From: Moniliella sp. 'wahieum'
Taxonomy: Eukaryota; Basidiomycota; Moniliellomycetes; Moniliellales; Moniliellaceae
Assembly: GCA_003971905.1 (NCBI GenBank)
Contig: RSEE01000011.1
Location: 310,001 to 374,000, forward strand
Direction of reading: 5' to 3'
DNA: 64,000 nt
The notes under the pieces were generated by a model. The model had not been told where the DNA came from. It made no database searches and saw only the letters and a list, made by a program, of their open reading frames with translations. A program made the translations under genes and the position numbers. Below, piece by piece: positions 46,271 through 57,789 of the stretch; position 1 is the stretch's first letter, and each line of letters begins with the position of its first letter.

Positions 46271-46893
46271 CGTCATCTACCTGTTGCCCCTCAGTTGAAT
46301 ACTACGTCCCACCCTCGTTCTCTGTATGATTTCCTTTGCTGTGATTGATGTTTGCTGGACGACCCTATGTGCTCTCTCATGGGGATACTGCGTTGTGTTG
46401 ATGCCCTACAACAGCGTATCCCCTCCTGATCTCTCTTTCTGCTGGGGTCCATCTGTTTGATGTGCGCGTATTCCGACTTGGACTTGGACCCGGCTGATCA
46501 CCTAGCTAGCTGACGTTCCAATGGATGATGAATGACGAGAAGAAGGGGCCGTGCCGCAGAACCGACAGGAGAAGAGAGCATTCGAGTGATGTGCTCATGT
46601 GCAAAAGAAGCTCCCTGTTGTCGCGGCGCGGGCTGCGTGTTGCTGCCTGGGCTGCGCGGCGCACGAGCCACGTGGTCCAGCCGCGCGGGATGATGAGACG
46701 ATGGATGATGGATGGTCACTATCCATGCGTCGGCGCTGGGCCACAGCCCTCCTGCCATTTCCTCGTGGCAATTCCACCCACGACCGCGCGGTCCGCTGTG
46801 GGGCGGAATGCGCGTGTATTTAACACGCCAGCGTCCCGCGTCCGCCCCCCGTTTCCTCTTCTCTCCCACCCCCGTTTCTGCTCCCCCCCAACC
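46271..46893. other. Intergenic, tetraspanin to aminopeptidase
   Basis: No conserved ORF. The last 80 bp are C/T-rich and end in ACC before the aminopeptidase ATG. Confidence 0.6.
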
Positions 46894-49821
46894 ATGGCAT
46901 CCCCGAGTCTGAGAAGAACCCATGGCTGACGCCTGCGCTCGCCAAGCCCACCCACTACGACCTGCTCATCAAGTCGGATCTGGAGCAGCTCACCTTTACT
47001 GGCCTGGTCACCATTTCCCTTGAGACGCTCGTTGACACGGCTGAGTTGACGCTCAATGTGGGTCCCAGCTGGTGGTCAGCAAGGCCCTGGTGGCCAGCGA
47101 TGTGCTGAAGAGCTCCACCTCCACCCTTGTGCCTTGAGCTCGACACGGACCACGAGCGTGCTACCCTGCGCCTGCCCCACACCCTTCCTGCAGGCAGCAA
47201 GGCCAGCGTGACGTTGCCTTTGGCGCCGAAATTGACAAATCGATGGCGGGCTACTACCGCTCCAGTTGGGAGCACAAGGGGCAGAAGGGCTTTTATGCCT
47301 TGACCCAGTTTGAGCCCACCTCAGCCCGCAAGGTTTCCCCTCGTTTGACGAACCTGCGCTCAAGGCCACGTTTGCGCTTCGCTTGATCCACCGTACCCAC
47401 ACGGTTGCGCTGGGCAACATGCCTGTGGCCGAGGCCAAGCCCGTTTCGGAGGCAGAGATCACTCAGTTGCTGCGTGCCAAGGAGCTGGAACTGGAAGAGG
47501 ACAAGATCGTGCCCCCTCGGATGCGACGCTGAAGACTGAGAAGGCCGAATGGGACTGACTCGGTTTGACGTTACGCCCATCATGTCGACCTACCTCGTTG
47601 CTTTGCCGACGGCAACTTCCTCCATCTCGCTTCGACCTACACCTCCCCCCTGACGGGCAAGACGGTGGACGTGAAAGTGTACACCACACCCGAATATTCA
47701 CCAGGCTAAGTTTTCGCTCGAGGTGACGACGCGTGTGATGCCCGAGTACGAGAAGGTGTTTGATATCCCCTACCCTCTTCCCAAGCTCGACACACTTGTT
47801 GCCAGTGACTTTGATGCGGGTGCGATGGAAAACTGGGGGTTGATCACCGGTCGCACCTCCATCTACCTCGTCGACGAGGAGAAAGGTGGATTGAGCGCCC
47901 GCAAGCTTGCTGCCAGCGTTCAAAGCCACGAATGTGCCCACCAATGGTTCGGGAACATTACTACCATGGCATCTGGGAGAGGTACGTTCTCTACGTTCTT
48001 CCTTCCCCCCTAACCCCTTTGCTCAGCCTCAGAAGGGTGGAAGCAATGCTAACGCAGTTCCAGTTTGTACCTGAACGAGGCTTGGGCCTCTTTGGCCGGC
48101 GAGGTGATTATCTTGGACCGTTGCTGGCCGGAATGGACGTCAGACCGTGAATTTATTGTGGCCCACTTGTCGCGCGCGCTCGAGTTGGACGCCAAGCGTT
48201 CTTCGCATCCGATTCAAGTCCCGCTCAAGGGCGAGAATGTCGAGGCGGCGATCAATGAAATTTTCGATGCGATTTCCTACTCCAAGGGCGCTTCGGTCCT
48301 GCGCATGCTGATGAAGATGGTGGGGAGGATGTGTTCCTGAAGGGTACCTCGATTTACCTGAAGAAGCACTTGTAGGAAACGCGAACCCGGAGGATCTGTG
48401 GAAGGGTATTGCCGAGTCGTCGGGCCTGGACATTTCCGCCATTATGGGCAAGTGGGTACTGAAACAAGGCTTCCCCGTTTTGACCGTCACCGAGACGGAG
48501 GACGCGATCCAGGTGCGCCAGAACCGTTCTTGGCCACGGGCGATGTGAAGCCAGAGGAGGACGAGACGTTGTGGTATGTTCCGCTCAACCTCAAGACGGT
48601 GGCACGATGGTGCGCCCACGGTGAATGCTGGCCTGGTGCTGAACGAGGAGCGGGAGACAACCATCCCGCTCAAGGGCGCTTCGACTGCACCCTGGAAGCT
48701 AAATGCCGATACGGTGGGAGTGTATCGGGTGGCCTACACGCCAGCCCGCTTGGCTCTGTTGGGTGAGGAGGCAGCCCGGGCCGATTCGGCTTTCTCGTTG
48801 GAAGACCGGGTGGGGCTGGTGAACGATGCGCATACCTTGGCTCGGGCCGGGTACGCCAAGACAAGTGGGACACTGACCCTGCTCAAGAAGATTGCGCGGG
48901 AACCTTCCTTCCTGGTAACTCGGCGGCGCTCAAGGCGTTTGCTGACCTCAACTCGGTGTGGTACGAGGAGCCCGAGGAGGTGCAAGCTGCGCTGAAGAAG
49001 TTCCAAGTCGATTTTGGAGCCCCAAGGCTCAGGCCCTTGGGTTTGAGGGCAAGCCGGATGATTCGGTGGACGTACAGCAGTTGCGTGCCCTGGTACGTAT
49101 TTCTTTTCTTTTTGCCTGTTGGCGTTTATCTTGGCATGATCATGGCAACCCAACTAACGACCTTGTGCAAACTTGATGATTAGGCAATTGGTGGTGCGGC
49201 GAGTGCGGAGACCCTTGGACTGTCAAGGAGATTCAGAAGCTGTACGCGGCCATGCTGGAGGGCAAGGACACGATCCCTTCGGACCTGCTTTCCCCCGTGT
49301 ACATGACGGCGGTCAAGTACGGCGGAGAGAAGGAATACGAGCGCTGCTCAACATCTACCGTGCCCCCCCCACGCCGGCCCACAAGGTGGCGAGTATGTAC
49401 GGCATGTGCGCGACGGAGGATGCAGCGCTACTGAAACGGACGGTGGACTTCCTGTATTCCGGGGAGGTGAAGGAGCAGGATTTTTGTACTACTTCCGCTG
49501 CATGTCGGTGCGTCCCAAGGCGCGGCGTGTGTTGTGGGCGTCGACGCAGGAAAAGTACGATGTTCTGGCCAGCCTGTTTGCCGGCAACTTTGGTCTGGGC
49601 CGCCTGATCGAGTCGTCGTTTGATGGCTTGGCAACGGAGAAGGATGCCGAGGAGGTGGAGACGTTCTTTGCTTCGAAGGATGTGCGGCGCTTCACCATGG
49701 CCCTTTCCCAGGGCTGGAGAGCGTCCGTGCACGGGCCGCGTGGCTGGCGCGGGCGCGGGAGGATGTACAGGCTTGGCTGACGACGATGGCTACCTGGCCT
49801 GAGCCTGGGCGCCTGAGCTAA
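46894..49821 (+). CDS. M1 family zinc aminopeptidase
   Basis: Cytosolic M1 metallo-aminopeptidase of the yeast Ape2/Aap1 (puromycin-sensitive) group, releasing N-terminal residues from peptides. The ATG at 46894 is followed, after a short indel, by NPWLTPALAKPTHYDLLIKS. FPSFDEPALKATFAL, the exopeptidase motif GAMENWGLITGR (about 47819), the zinc site HECAHQWFGN (about 47927) and LYLNEAWASLAGE supply the catalytic set, with HExxH and the downstream Glu intact. AISYSKGASVLRMLMKM and IMGKWVLKQGFPVL follow, then the helical C-terminal domain ending EDVQAWLTTMATWPEPG. Introns are 47982-48063 and 49093-49183, both with CTAAC branch sites. At least ten one-base frame breaks occur; each piece continues the family sequence, so this looks like error more than decay. 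Length after correction is near the usual 880-900 residues. Confidence 0.88.
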
Positions 49822-50041
49822 GAGTCTGCCTGCCTGGGGCGCTGGTTTACACGGATGGTCTCCCTCGATCATCTAGATGTCGATTAGTGCTGGTCGGCAG
49901 GACTGGGACCGCTGTCAGCTGCCACTGACAATCTACTGCCCATTTGTTCTGCAGTCCCTTCCAAGCGGCTGGTCTTATCTTGCCGTGGCGGCACTGCCTC
50001 AGCTTCCGTCTGTGGGTTAGGGATGGGCGGATGCTCATCTC

Positions 50042-50054
50042 AGATCTCAGATCT
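50042..50054. repeat. 7-bp pair, AGATCT type
   Basis: AGATCT plus C at 50042 and 50049, preceded by a partial unit. Confidence 0.8.
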
Positions 50055-50213
50055 CATTGAAGACATCTTTTGGTTTGCTGTCTCGATAGATTGGGGCGGG
50101 CAATGGATCGAACGTCTCTTCCTGATCGGATGAATCAGCCAATCAATAACTTAATCAACTGTTGACAGTATAGATGGGCAGTTCGGACTATTCAATTGAA
50201 TGTTGACATGGAC

Positions 50214-50249
50214 AACGTTCAGTTGAACGTTGAACGTTGAACGAACGTT
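50214..50249. repeat. 7-bp array, AACGTT type
   Basis: AACGTT at 50214, 50226, 50233 and 50244, with a decayed AACGAA at 50240; the central units are 7 bp apart with a G spacer. Confidence 0.85.
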
Positions 50250-50996
50250 GACACTACGCTGACAGACGCAAGTGGTGAATGGTCGTCCATATGTGGGGGG
50301 CGATCATCTGTATGTCATCGAAGGTATCATCGGGTACCACCACATGGGGCCATGCATCTTAAGATCTTGCCACAAATCATTACATCCGCTAGGCTAGAGG
50401 GTGACGTCATCCGTAACGCTTGGGTCGGGCGGCTCTCGCAAGCGCATGGCATATGGACGCGGACGCCTGAAAGTACCAACGCGACGCGAAAGGGATGGGA
50501 CGTAAGGCTCAGCGCGTGCGTGTGAGGGCCGGAGTCACCGGTCACGGTCCGACCTGACGCTCCCGAAGAGGTGTTGTAACGAACATGACTTTTCTGTCGG
50601 CCAAGAAGCCAAGGCTTGCAGAAGACCTGCCGACTTTCTTTGAACGGTGGGGCAATCTCATCAGAATTCAAGTTTTGCGTGTTCACGATGTGCGCAAACT
50701 ATTGCACCATGCACTACCACGTGTTGTCGCATGTCGGGCGCCACCTGTCTCAACGCCATCGAAGCCAGGGCGGCGGGCCAGGCGGGGTCTCGCTGATGGG
50801 CTGCGAGGGGAAGGAACGTAAGGAAGAAGACCTAAGGAACCCTCTGGGACAGCTGAGGCCTGAGATCCTGAGAGGATGGGGGGATGGGGGGATTGGATCC
50901 AGAGCACAGGATCCGTTGCAGACTGACAGACTGGCCTCGGGCTGGCCAGGCACGAATCCGATCACGTCGATCAATAAGTTGATCACCAAGGCGATC

Positions 50997-51010
50997 ATCG
51001 ATCATCGATC
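50997..51010. repeat. 7-bp pair, ATCGAT type
   Basis: ATCGAT plus C at 50997 and 51004, within a GATCA-rich stretch. Confidence 0.8.
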
Positions 51011-51625
51011 TCGATCAGGGCGATCACACAGATCACCACCGGGCTCAGCGCGCGCTGGGCCTCAGCATGATACTGCACATACTCCACCTCCCAGCGTTGA
51101 GCCGCTGTGGACAGGGTGCACTCTTTCTTTGTTTCTGGCGGCTGAGCCTTAGCGCCTCAGCAGATGTGCAGCCGCAAGCTGCGTAAATGCAACCGGTAAG
51201 GCCTATGGCCGAAACTCGATAACCGGTACCGGGCGACTGGCGACCGGTGACGGTGAGCGGATATAACCCACCGGTAACTAAAGATGATCGATGAATGACT
51301 AGGTAAACGTTACCGCACAAGGGTAAGAACCCGGTAGCCAGTCGCTGGCAACTAGCAACGGCTACCGGGTATTGATCTCGACGGCGAAGGTGATTAAATT
51401 GGAGGTGCGCAAGGGCCTGCTACCAAGAGAAAGAGGCGTCATTAATCATGCATCCTTCGGACACTGTGGATGGCTTTTTGTGGTATGGCCGAATAAAGCT
51501 GTGGCCACCCATCATCCCATTCATAGTACGGCGCACATGCCGTCAATGCCACCGCGCGTGCCATCCTGTCACAATTGGCAGAGCGTCGCTGCATCATTCA
51601 TGTGAAGCAAACCGACGCGCAGCTG

Positions 51626-51652
51626 ACGCGTTACGTGTTACGCGTTACGCCT
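51626..51652. repeat. 7-bp array, ACGCGT type
   Basis: ACGCGT (51626), ACGTGT (51633), ACGCGT (51640) and ACGCCT (51647), T spacer, strict 7-bp period. Confidence 0.9.
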
Positions 51653-51861
51653 CGACGAGCACAGACCATGGTGCACGATGGATGATGCCCTCTCACAACT
51701 TGCTCATCCCGTTGTCCTGGGCACCCCCGCTTGCCTGTGACACATGCATGACGGAGTGATGCAGGTGATGTATGCACGCCACCACGCGTGACAGGTGATG
51801 GGTGGCGCGCAGCGCGTGACGCGTGATGTGACATGTGATATGCGCCGCCTGAAGCCAAGTG

Positions 51862-51881
51862 ACATGTGACGCGTGACGCGA
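51862..51881. repeat. 7-bp array switching ACATGT to ACGCGT
   Basis: ACATGT (51862), ACGCGT (51869) and ACGCGA (51876), G spacer, in phase. Confidence 0.9.
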
Positions 51882-51918
51882 CGCTGCACTCGGCTAAAGC
51901 TCGCTTGCGCTGTGCGCC

Positions 51919-51945
51919 ATGGGTGACCGGTGACGGGTGACAGCT
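51919..51945. repeat. 7-bp array, ACCGGT-like
   Basis: ATGGGT (51919), ACCGGT (51926), ACGGGT (51933) and ACAGCT (51940), G spacer, in phase. Confidence 0.8.
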
Positions 51946-52299
51946 GCCGACACTGGTGTGTGTGGCGCAGGGCGATCCTCCGCGGCCTCAGCCGGCGAGA
52001 AGGGCCAGCCCCTACAGGGGCAGTCTCATCCCGAGTTCGACCCTTGCATGCCCAGCGCCAGCACCCGCCATCGGGCCCAGAAGCACCCCGTGCGTCGTCC
52101 GTCCGCAGCGCCACCCGGCCCGCACGGCGCCACTGGGCCCACCGCCCCCGACACAGTGCGAATATTTGTGCGCCCATACAGACCCTGGACTGCGCCGGCC
52201 TTTTTCTCAGCGCCCACATCCCCGCCCTCTCTCCGCTCCTCGTCCCTCTCCCCCACCATCCCAGCATCCACCCTCCACCGCCCCTCTGCCCCTGCCACC

Positions 52300-55200
52300 A
52301 TGGGGCTTCTCCGCCGCCCCTCCCATCCAAGGCCTCTGCCCCCGCCCTCCCCCCCCGCCGCCCGCGGTGGAGCAGGTCAGCCGGCTCCCACAGACGGTGG
52401 AGGAGGAGGACGATGCTCCACCCATGCTGCGCTACTCGATCGTCGGATTCGACCTCGCCGACGCTCTCCAAGCATTTGATGTCGATCCCACCCCTGACCC
52501 GAGCCCGAGCCCCAGTCCAGGCTACCGTCTCAACCTCAGCCTCAGCCTCAGCCTCAGCCTCAACTTCAACCTCAGTCCCTGTTGTCCCAACCTCTTTTCC
52601 AATCCGTCGGTTCCTTGCCGTCAAATCCGTCCAGCCAGCGTTTGCACCCTGCTGTGCCTTCCCCTCAGCCCAAACGCAGCCCCCGGCACAGCAGCAGCCC
52701 TCCGCTCCCCTCCAATTCCATCCGGGAGAGCTTGTCCCTGCTCCTGCTGCCCCCGCCCCCCACATGGGGCGGCTGGGCGGCCCGCCTACCTTAGTGTCTA
52801 TGCCCAAGAGCCCAACTACCCTGTTCTTCCCAAAAGCGTCAGCCACAACGCCGTGCACATGGCTCGGGTCAACCCCTCCCCAGCCCACCTTCCATCCATT
52901 GCGTCACAGCCGGTGCTTTCCCCTGCTGTGGTGCCCATGCCTGCGCTGGCTTCGGCAAATGCTATGTTTCCCCAATACGCCCTCCAGCCAGCAAGCCTTC
53001 GTTGCGCATTCTCACCAAGAGACCAAGTCCAAGGCGTCCACCTCCACCCACTCTCTCCGGCCTTCCTCGCACGTCGCAGACCGGTTCGGCCCCGCCTATG
53101 TCCCCCAGACGGCGGCCGTCAACGCTGGCTCGGGTCGCTACCTCTCCCACTCCCAAAGCAGTCTACCCCATGCGGACAACGTTCCTAAGCGCTCTGGTAG
53201 CCGCCTGATCAAGCTTTTAGTCGGCGGCGTAAGGAAAAGCCAGCCCCCATCGTTCCCGGCTCCGCCCCCGTGTCCCCTGTTGGTACTCCCATTTCCCCTA
53301 TTCGGGATGGCGGTCCGTCCTCCGATGCGTTTTCACCCCCCGCGAGCGCACAGGTTAGCGCTGTAAACCTTTCCTCTCCCCGCTCGCCGCTCAACCGAGC
53401 CTACCCCCCCGTCTCGGCGTCTGCACGCGCGTCGCAAGCTCACCAAACGCGCCAGAGCACGGAGTCCTTCTCCTCCGCCATGAGCTCAGGCAAAGATGCC
53501 TCGTACTCGGCGGCGGACATGTATGCGACACCCCTCCCGGTGGTCAGGCTGCGGCGCATCCTCAGTCTGCCCCACTCGTCTGCCCGTCACCAAGGACCCT
53601 GTTTCTCCCTCGCCCCATCCGCATCGGCTACCGCAACCGTTACCTCCCCCTTGAATACGGGGAGCGTATCCCCGCTGTCGAACCCGACGCGTAGCAGCTC
53701 GCTTGCGTCGGCCATTAGCATCGACTCCTCTGCTCACGACGAGGGACGGGAAGGCGTGCAAGGGACCAAAGCTCCTCTGACGCGACCGAAGCTTCGGAGC
53801 GCCTCGATGTACCGCAGGAGGAGTCAGAAGAGGAGGAAGAGGAGGAGAAAGAGGAGGAGGTGCCCGAACCGCCTCCTCGTCCTCCACTCCCATTCCAGAG
53901 GTGGACCCGGCGATCCAGCGCTTGGGCAAAGCGGTGCCCACTCTCTCCCATACCATTCTTCGCTACGCACGGAGCAACACGGGCTTGTATCTTCCCTCTG
54001 CTACCGATGGCGACGAGTCCTTTTCCACCGCAGAGTCATCCACGCCATCACCCTTTGCAGCAGCGAGCAGCCGTCGCCCGCAGCGGCAGCGCGAAAAACG
54101 TACCTACACCCGTGGCTTGGCCGCCGTGTTCTCGGCTGCCACTCCAGTCCTCTTGGCCACGCTGCTGCACTACCTCGAGATTGATGATGTAGTGGAGCTA
54201 GGCATGACGTGCCGTTCTATCCGGGACACCTTCTCCTCTGCTCTGGGTGCGGAGCTGGTGCTACACCGCTTCCTTGCTCCGATTGGGTACCAAACCTGGG
54301 CTGGGCAGTTGGCTGTGTTGGATGCAACAGCGGTCGATGGACCAGGAAGCGTAGCGCTCCTGCCACGGCAAGGGGAAGAGCCAGTGGAGCTGACGGCGCT
54401 GGATGTGATGAACTATGCTTTGGCGAACCAAGTGCGATACGATTACTTGCCCTGGCTGCGGCGGTGAAGAGGGGTGGTGTGGACCGCCGTTGGCCCCGCT
54501 TTGCACGCTGTACCACCCGCGCGCACAACCGCGTACTGGCTCGTCTCCGTGCTCAGCCGAACTACGACCCTACCCCACGCGAGGGGGCACGCGCACGGGT
54601 GTTGGATGAGGTGCAGGGCACCACCTTGGGCCCGCTCTTGCCCATCTACGCCATGGTCCCCTGGAAACCATGCGGCGCCACCCCACTTGGACGTCTTGTC
54701 GGAACGCTCAGTCTGGGCATGGCAACAGCTCGGATTCTCGCGTCGCCAGGCTGTGCGCAAGGCACAGGCCGAACCCGCACTGACGGTGCGTGTGCCCTGG
54801 CGGCCTGGGCGGGCGCCTGTGTGCGGGTCTGGGTGCCAGTCGCCAACTCAGGAGGCTGGTTGGAAGACGAAGACTTGGCGTTGGCCGGGGAGAGCTGTCT
54901 CGTTCCGGCGTCCGAGCGCACGCCAAGGCGGACCATTTGATGGTCGAAGGCGATGTGGTCTGGGATATGGCTGTTGGGACCGAGCGCAACGAAGGCAAAT
55001 TCATCTACGACGGCACCTTTATCCGGTATGTTCTTTCCCTTGCTCGGAACGTCCTGGACGTATGTGCACAGCGTAGAAAACTGATGTTATGAGAACAGCG
55101 ATTTGTCCTTTACCTACGATCTCTGGGGCCACCTGCCCTCATGGCTCAATGCGATGACCCTGCCCCCCGGGTGGTACCACAACGTAATCCACCCTTCGAC

Positions 55201-55709
55201 GTCCTTGCGTCCGGTCGTGTTCCTTGATTTGCTACCGTTCCGAGACGAGTTGATGAGCAGCCTGCACCTATCGCAGTCGCTATTGCAGGGCCCACGCTAC
55301 GCCTTGCACAAGTGGATGGCGCATGCACGGGCTTCTGTGCCGCCTCCCAAACCGGAAAAGGAGCCAGTCAAGGGGACACCAGCTGCTCACATTGCCCAAG
55401 TGGTCGCCTCCCTAGACTCGGGTTGGAATGGGGAACTGCAGATCGAGCTGGAAGGCACTGCGGAGGCCTTGCACGACTTGATCGTGCGCTGTGCGGGACC
55501 TCATGCTTCCTCGTCCCAAACCCGTTCCATTTTGGCGGCTGTGCTGGACCCGCGGGCGGATGTGGCGGCGCGAAAGTTACCCCCGCTTCGCCAACAGTTC
55601 CTCTCCCCGATCCTACCAAGTTCTCCTTCCCCTTCCATGTGCTGCGAGAAAAATGCTCGCCTGGAAAGATCGTGCTCCATCCACTCGCTGTACAGGGGGG
55701 CAGCGGTAG
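52300..55709 (+). CDS. F-box-like, Ser/Pro-rich protein
   Basis: Probably an F-box protein, hence a substrate adaptor of an SCF ubiquitin ligase, but the call rests on one region. The ATG at 52300 has a CCACCATGG context. The first 550 or so codons are low complexity (Pro, Ser, Ala), with VEQVSRLPQTVEEEDDAP and LRYSIVGFDLADALQAFDVD near 52365-52490. An acidic stretch follows near 53830. The F-box-like helix pair is PVLLATLLHYLEIDDVVELG followed by MTCRSIRDTFSSALG at about 54140-54240, followed by ELVLHRFLAPIGYQTW. Downstream, GDVVWDMAVGTERNEGKFIY, an intron at about 55026-55099, FTYDLWGHLPSWLNAM and FLDLLPFRDELMSSLHLSQ look like a conserved fungal C-terminal module I do not recognise. Many frame breaks; the stop at 55709 is provisional. 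Confidence 0.6.
52535..52575. repeat. CCTCAG coding microsatellite
   Basis: Six or so CCTCAG/CCTCAA hexamers inside the low-complexity part of the F-box-like gene. Confidence 0.85.
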
Positions 55710-57701
55710 ATTGTCTCCCCCACCGCCATTGCCACCGCCACCGCTACTTCTCTCATCTCCGCCTCTGCCTCAACTGACTCGATACTGGTTACCCACTCCG
55801 ATTTATATGATAAAAGAAACCCCGGCAAGGTACCCACCACACAGCCATGATTGAAGGTTGTTTACTACCCTTCTCAAGGGGGCCCACAGCAGGGACTTTG
55901 TCCTTGCTCTGGGCCCCCTCCTCTCGCTACTCTTGTCCCTTGTGCAACGACCAACTGCTTTTTGGATTGCTTCGATACTACCCTGCTTCTTCTTCTTCTT
56001 CGTTTCTCCCCGGCCCGGAGCCCGATGGGGATACCCCCTACCAATATCCCATACCTGTTTACCCTGGCCATCTTCTTTTCCCGTTTCGTTCTCGCTACCC
56101 CTCGTCTGTGATCGTGATCGTTCTGAATTCTGTCCAAGACCACCACCCTTTTGCTTGCTCACCTTGCTTGTCCTCTTGTGGTCATCAACTTGTCCCTCGT
56201 CTTCTCCGTCTCCGTGTTCCATCTTGCTTCGTGTCTCGTTCTTGCCCGCCCTCCCCCGCCCTCCACCCCTCCGAGCCTTACCCCCAATCGGATTCGGCCT
56301 CCTTGCTGAGGCGCTGAGGGCGCCCTACCTTCTCTGGTTCTCTGATGTCTTCCAATGAGTAAAATCAACGTTGAAATGTTCTTCTGCCTGATTCCATCCC
56401 TTGTGGGACCCACTATCATCCTCTCGCACTCTTATATCGTGTCTCTTTCGTACGCGGACAACCACCAGCCTCTTGCGGAGACTGTTCTCTATACCGCAGT
56501 ATGCTTCACTGCTTCCTATATGTTGTGGATGGGTTAGGATTATGGACGCTTGTGCATGATGCTCCGACCTCGGGTAAAGTCAAGATCCTATATACGTCTG
56601 ATGGGAAGAGCTGGCCTGGATATGTTCTTGGAGTTGTCAACAGACAAATGGAGCTTCCCTGGCCCATTATATTGCTTCCACCGTCGACACCGTCCGAGTT
56701 AACCTACGGCTGGTATAGTTTCGGTCACTACGGTTATTAGCAGTCACTGTGGAGTGAATATTGAATGCTGTTAGCCACGTGGCTCTTCCAACTGACGCAG
56801 CAATAGCTTATTCTTCGAGGCTGACCTCTCGCCACATTGCTCGTGGCCTCAATGTAACAGGGACATAAGATGTCGTGAGAGCCATCCGTCCATCAACGAC
56901 TGGTTCAACTTGCTTAGTATGCGCCTACCACCGATTCTGGCCTTGTCGCCGTGTCTGCTGGGCGCTTCGCTACTGCCTCACCTCACAGACGGCTACTATT
57001 GTACGTCCCCCAGAACGAGTTCCAAGTCGTTCCCAATAATATGGTGAGCCGAACCGAGTGAAGTTTGCTATCAGCCGAGACCGCGCGGCACCGAGCGCAC
57101 GTACTCAGCTTTGTTTGGTGGAGATCACGCGCGCCTTCCTCAGTATCTGTCCCAAGGTAGATGGCCAACGTGGTCGTGTGCTGCGCAAGTTGGGGACGAA
57201 CACATTCACCACGCCCCTCTAGGTGGGTGTGGAGCCCTGAGGCCTACTATAAGCCAAAAGGTAGCCCAACACGAGCTGTGTGGTATCAATGCTTGGCGTA
57301 CCAGGTCCCTCGGCGTTTTCTCTTCTGTATTTGGTTGGTTCATTCGCGTCATTGGCCAGTGCGAACATGCGTGCCCCGAACGGAGCGCACCGACAGCTTG
57401 AGAACCGGCTCTTGGTGAGGAGCGCCCCATGGATATATGGTAGGTCGTGCTTTTAAATATGCCTCGGAGAAGGAGGCGCAGAGAACCACATGCATTGAAA
57501 GGAACAAAAGCGGAATTGGAGGCGGCTGGCGTTCCGCTGACCTCCCTAGCTTGGCTAAGCGCTAAGCTTAGCCTTAGCGCCCAATGTGGCGGGATTGCTC
57601 GTCTGCGTTTCGATTCCACACCCCTGTCGCCTGAATACCTCGTAGTGACTCTCCCTGTAAGCCTTTGTTGCCCTGCCCTTGGCTGGCTCTGTTCTTGAAG
57701 G
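55710..57701. other. Intergenic, F-box-like gene to RRM gene
   Basis: No gene that I can support. Pyrimidine-rich near 55900-56340. An AGCGCTAAGCTTAGCC inverted repeat lies near 57557-57572. The right end holds the RRM gene leader. Confidence 0.55.
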
Positions 57702-57789
57702 ATGCCTCGGGGCTGGTAAGGCATGCGCGTCCTGACTCGGTGTGGTGTGTGATTGTGTTGTGTCGATTCCCGTTCTTTTCCTTCAGATG
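57702..57789 (+). promoter_or_regulatory. Split uORF overlapping the RRM start codon
   Basis: A GTAAGG donor at 57716 and a TTCCTTCAG acceptor ending at 57786 bound a probable 5'-leader intron. After splicing, the ATG at 57702 reads Met-Pro-Arg-Gly and then TGA, whose A is the first base of the main ATG at 57787. The uORF exists only in the spliced mRNA. The stop-start overlap is the arrangement used in termination-reinitiation; function is inferred. Confidence 0.4.

Larger units (their letters stand above)
49822..52299. other. Second gene desert with heptamer arrays
   Basis: No conserved gene. Heptamer arrays of several palindrome types lie at 50042, 50214-50249, 50997, 51626, 51862 and 51919. 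Decayed AGGCCT/CTCAG inverted repeats occur near 50848-50872 and 51048-51160. Confidence 0.6.

Noticed and set aside
51704-52888. Long minus-strand open frame of about 390 codons
   Set aside because: Covers heptamer arrays and the antisense of the Pro-rich start of the F-box-like gene; composition is that of GC-rich repeat, no domain.
55851-56358. Hydrophobic plus-strand open frames suggesting a membrane protein
   Set aside because: All three frames are open because of a pyrimidine-rich stretch (poly Leu/Phe/Ser/Pro); no family signature.
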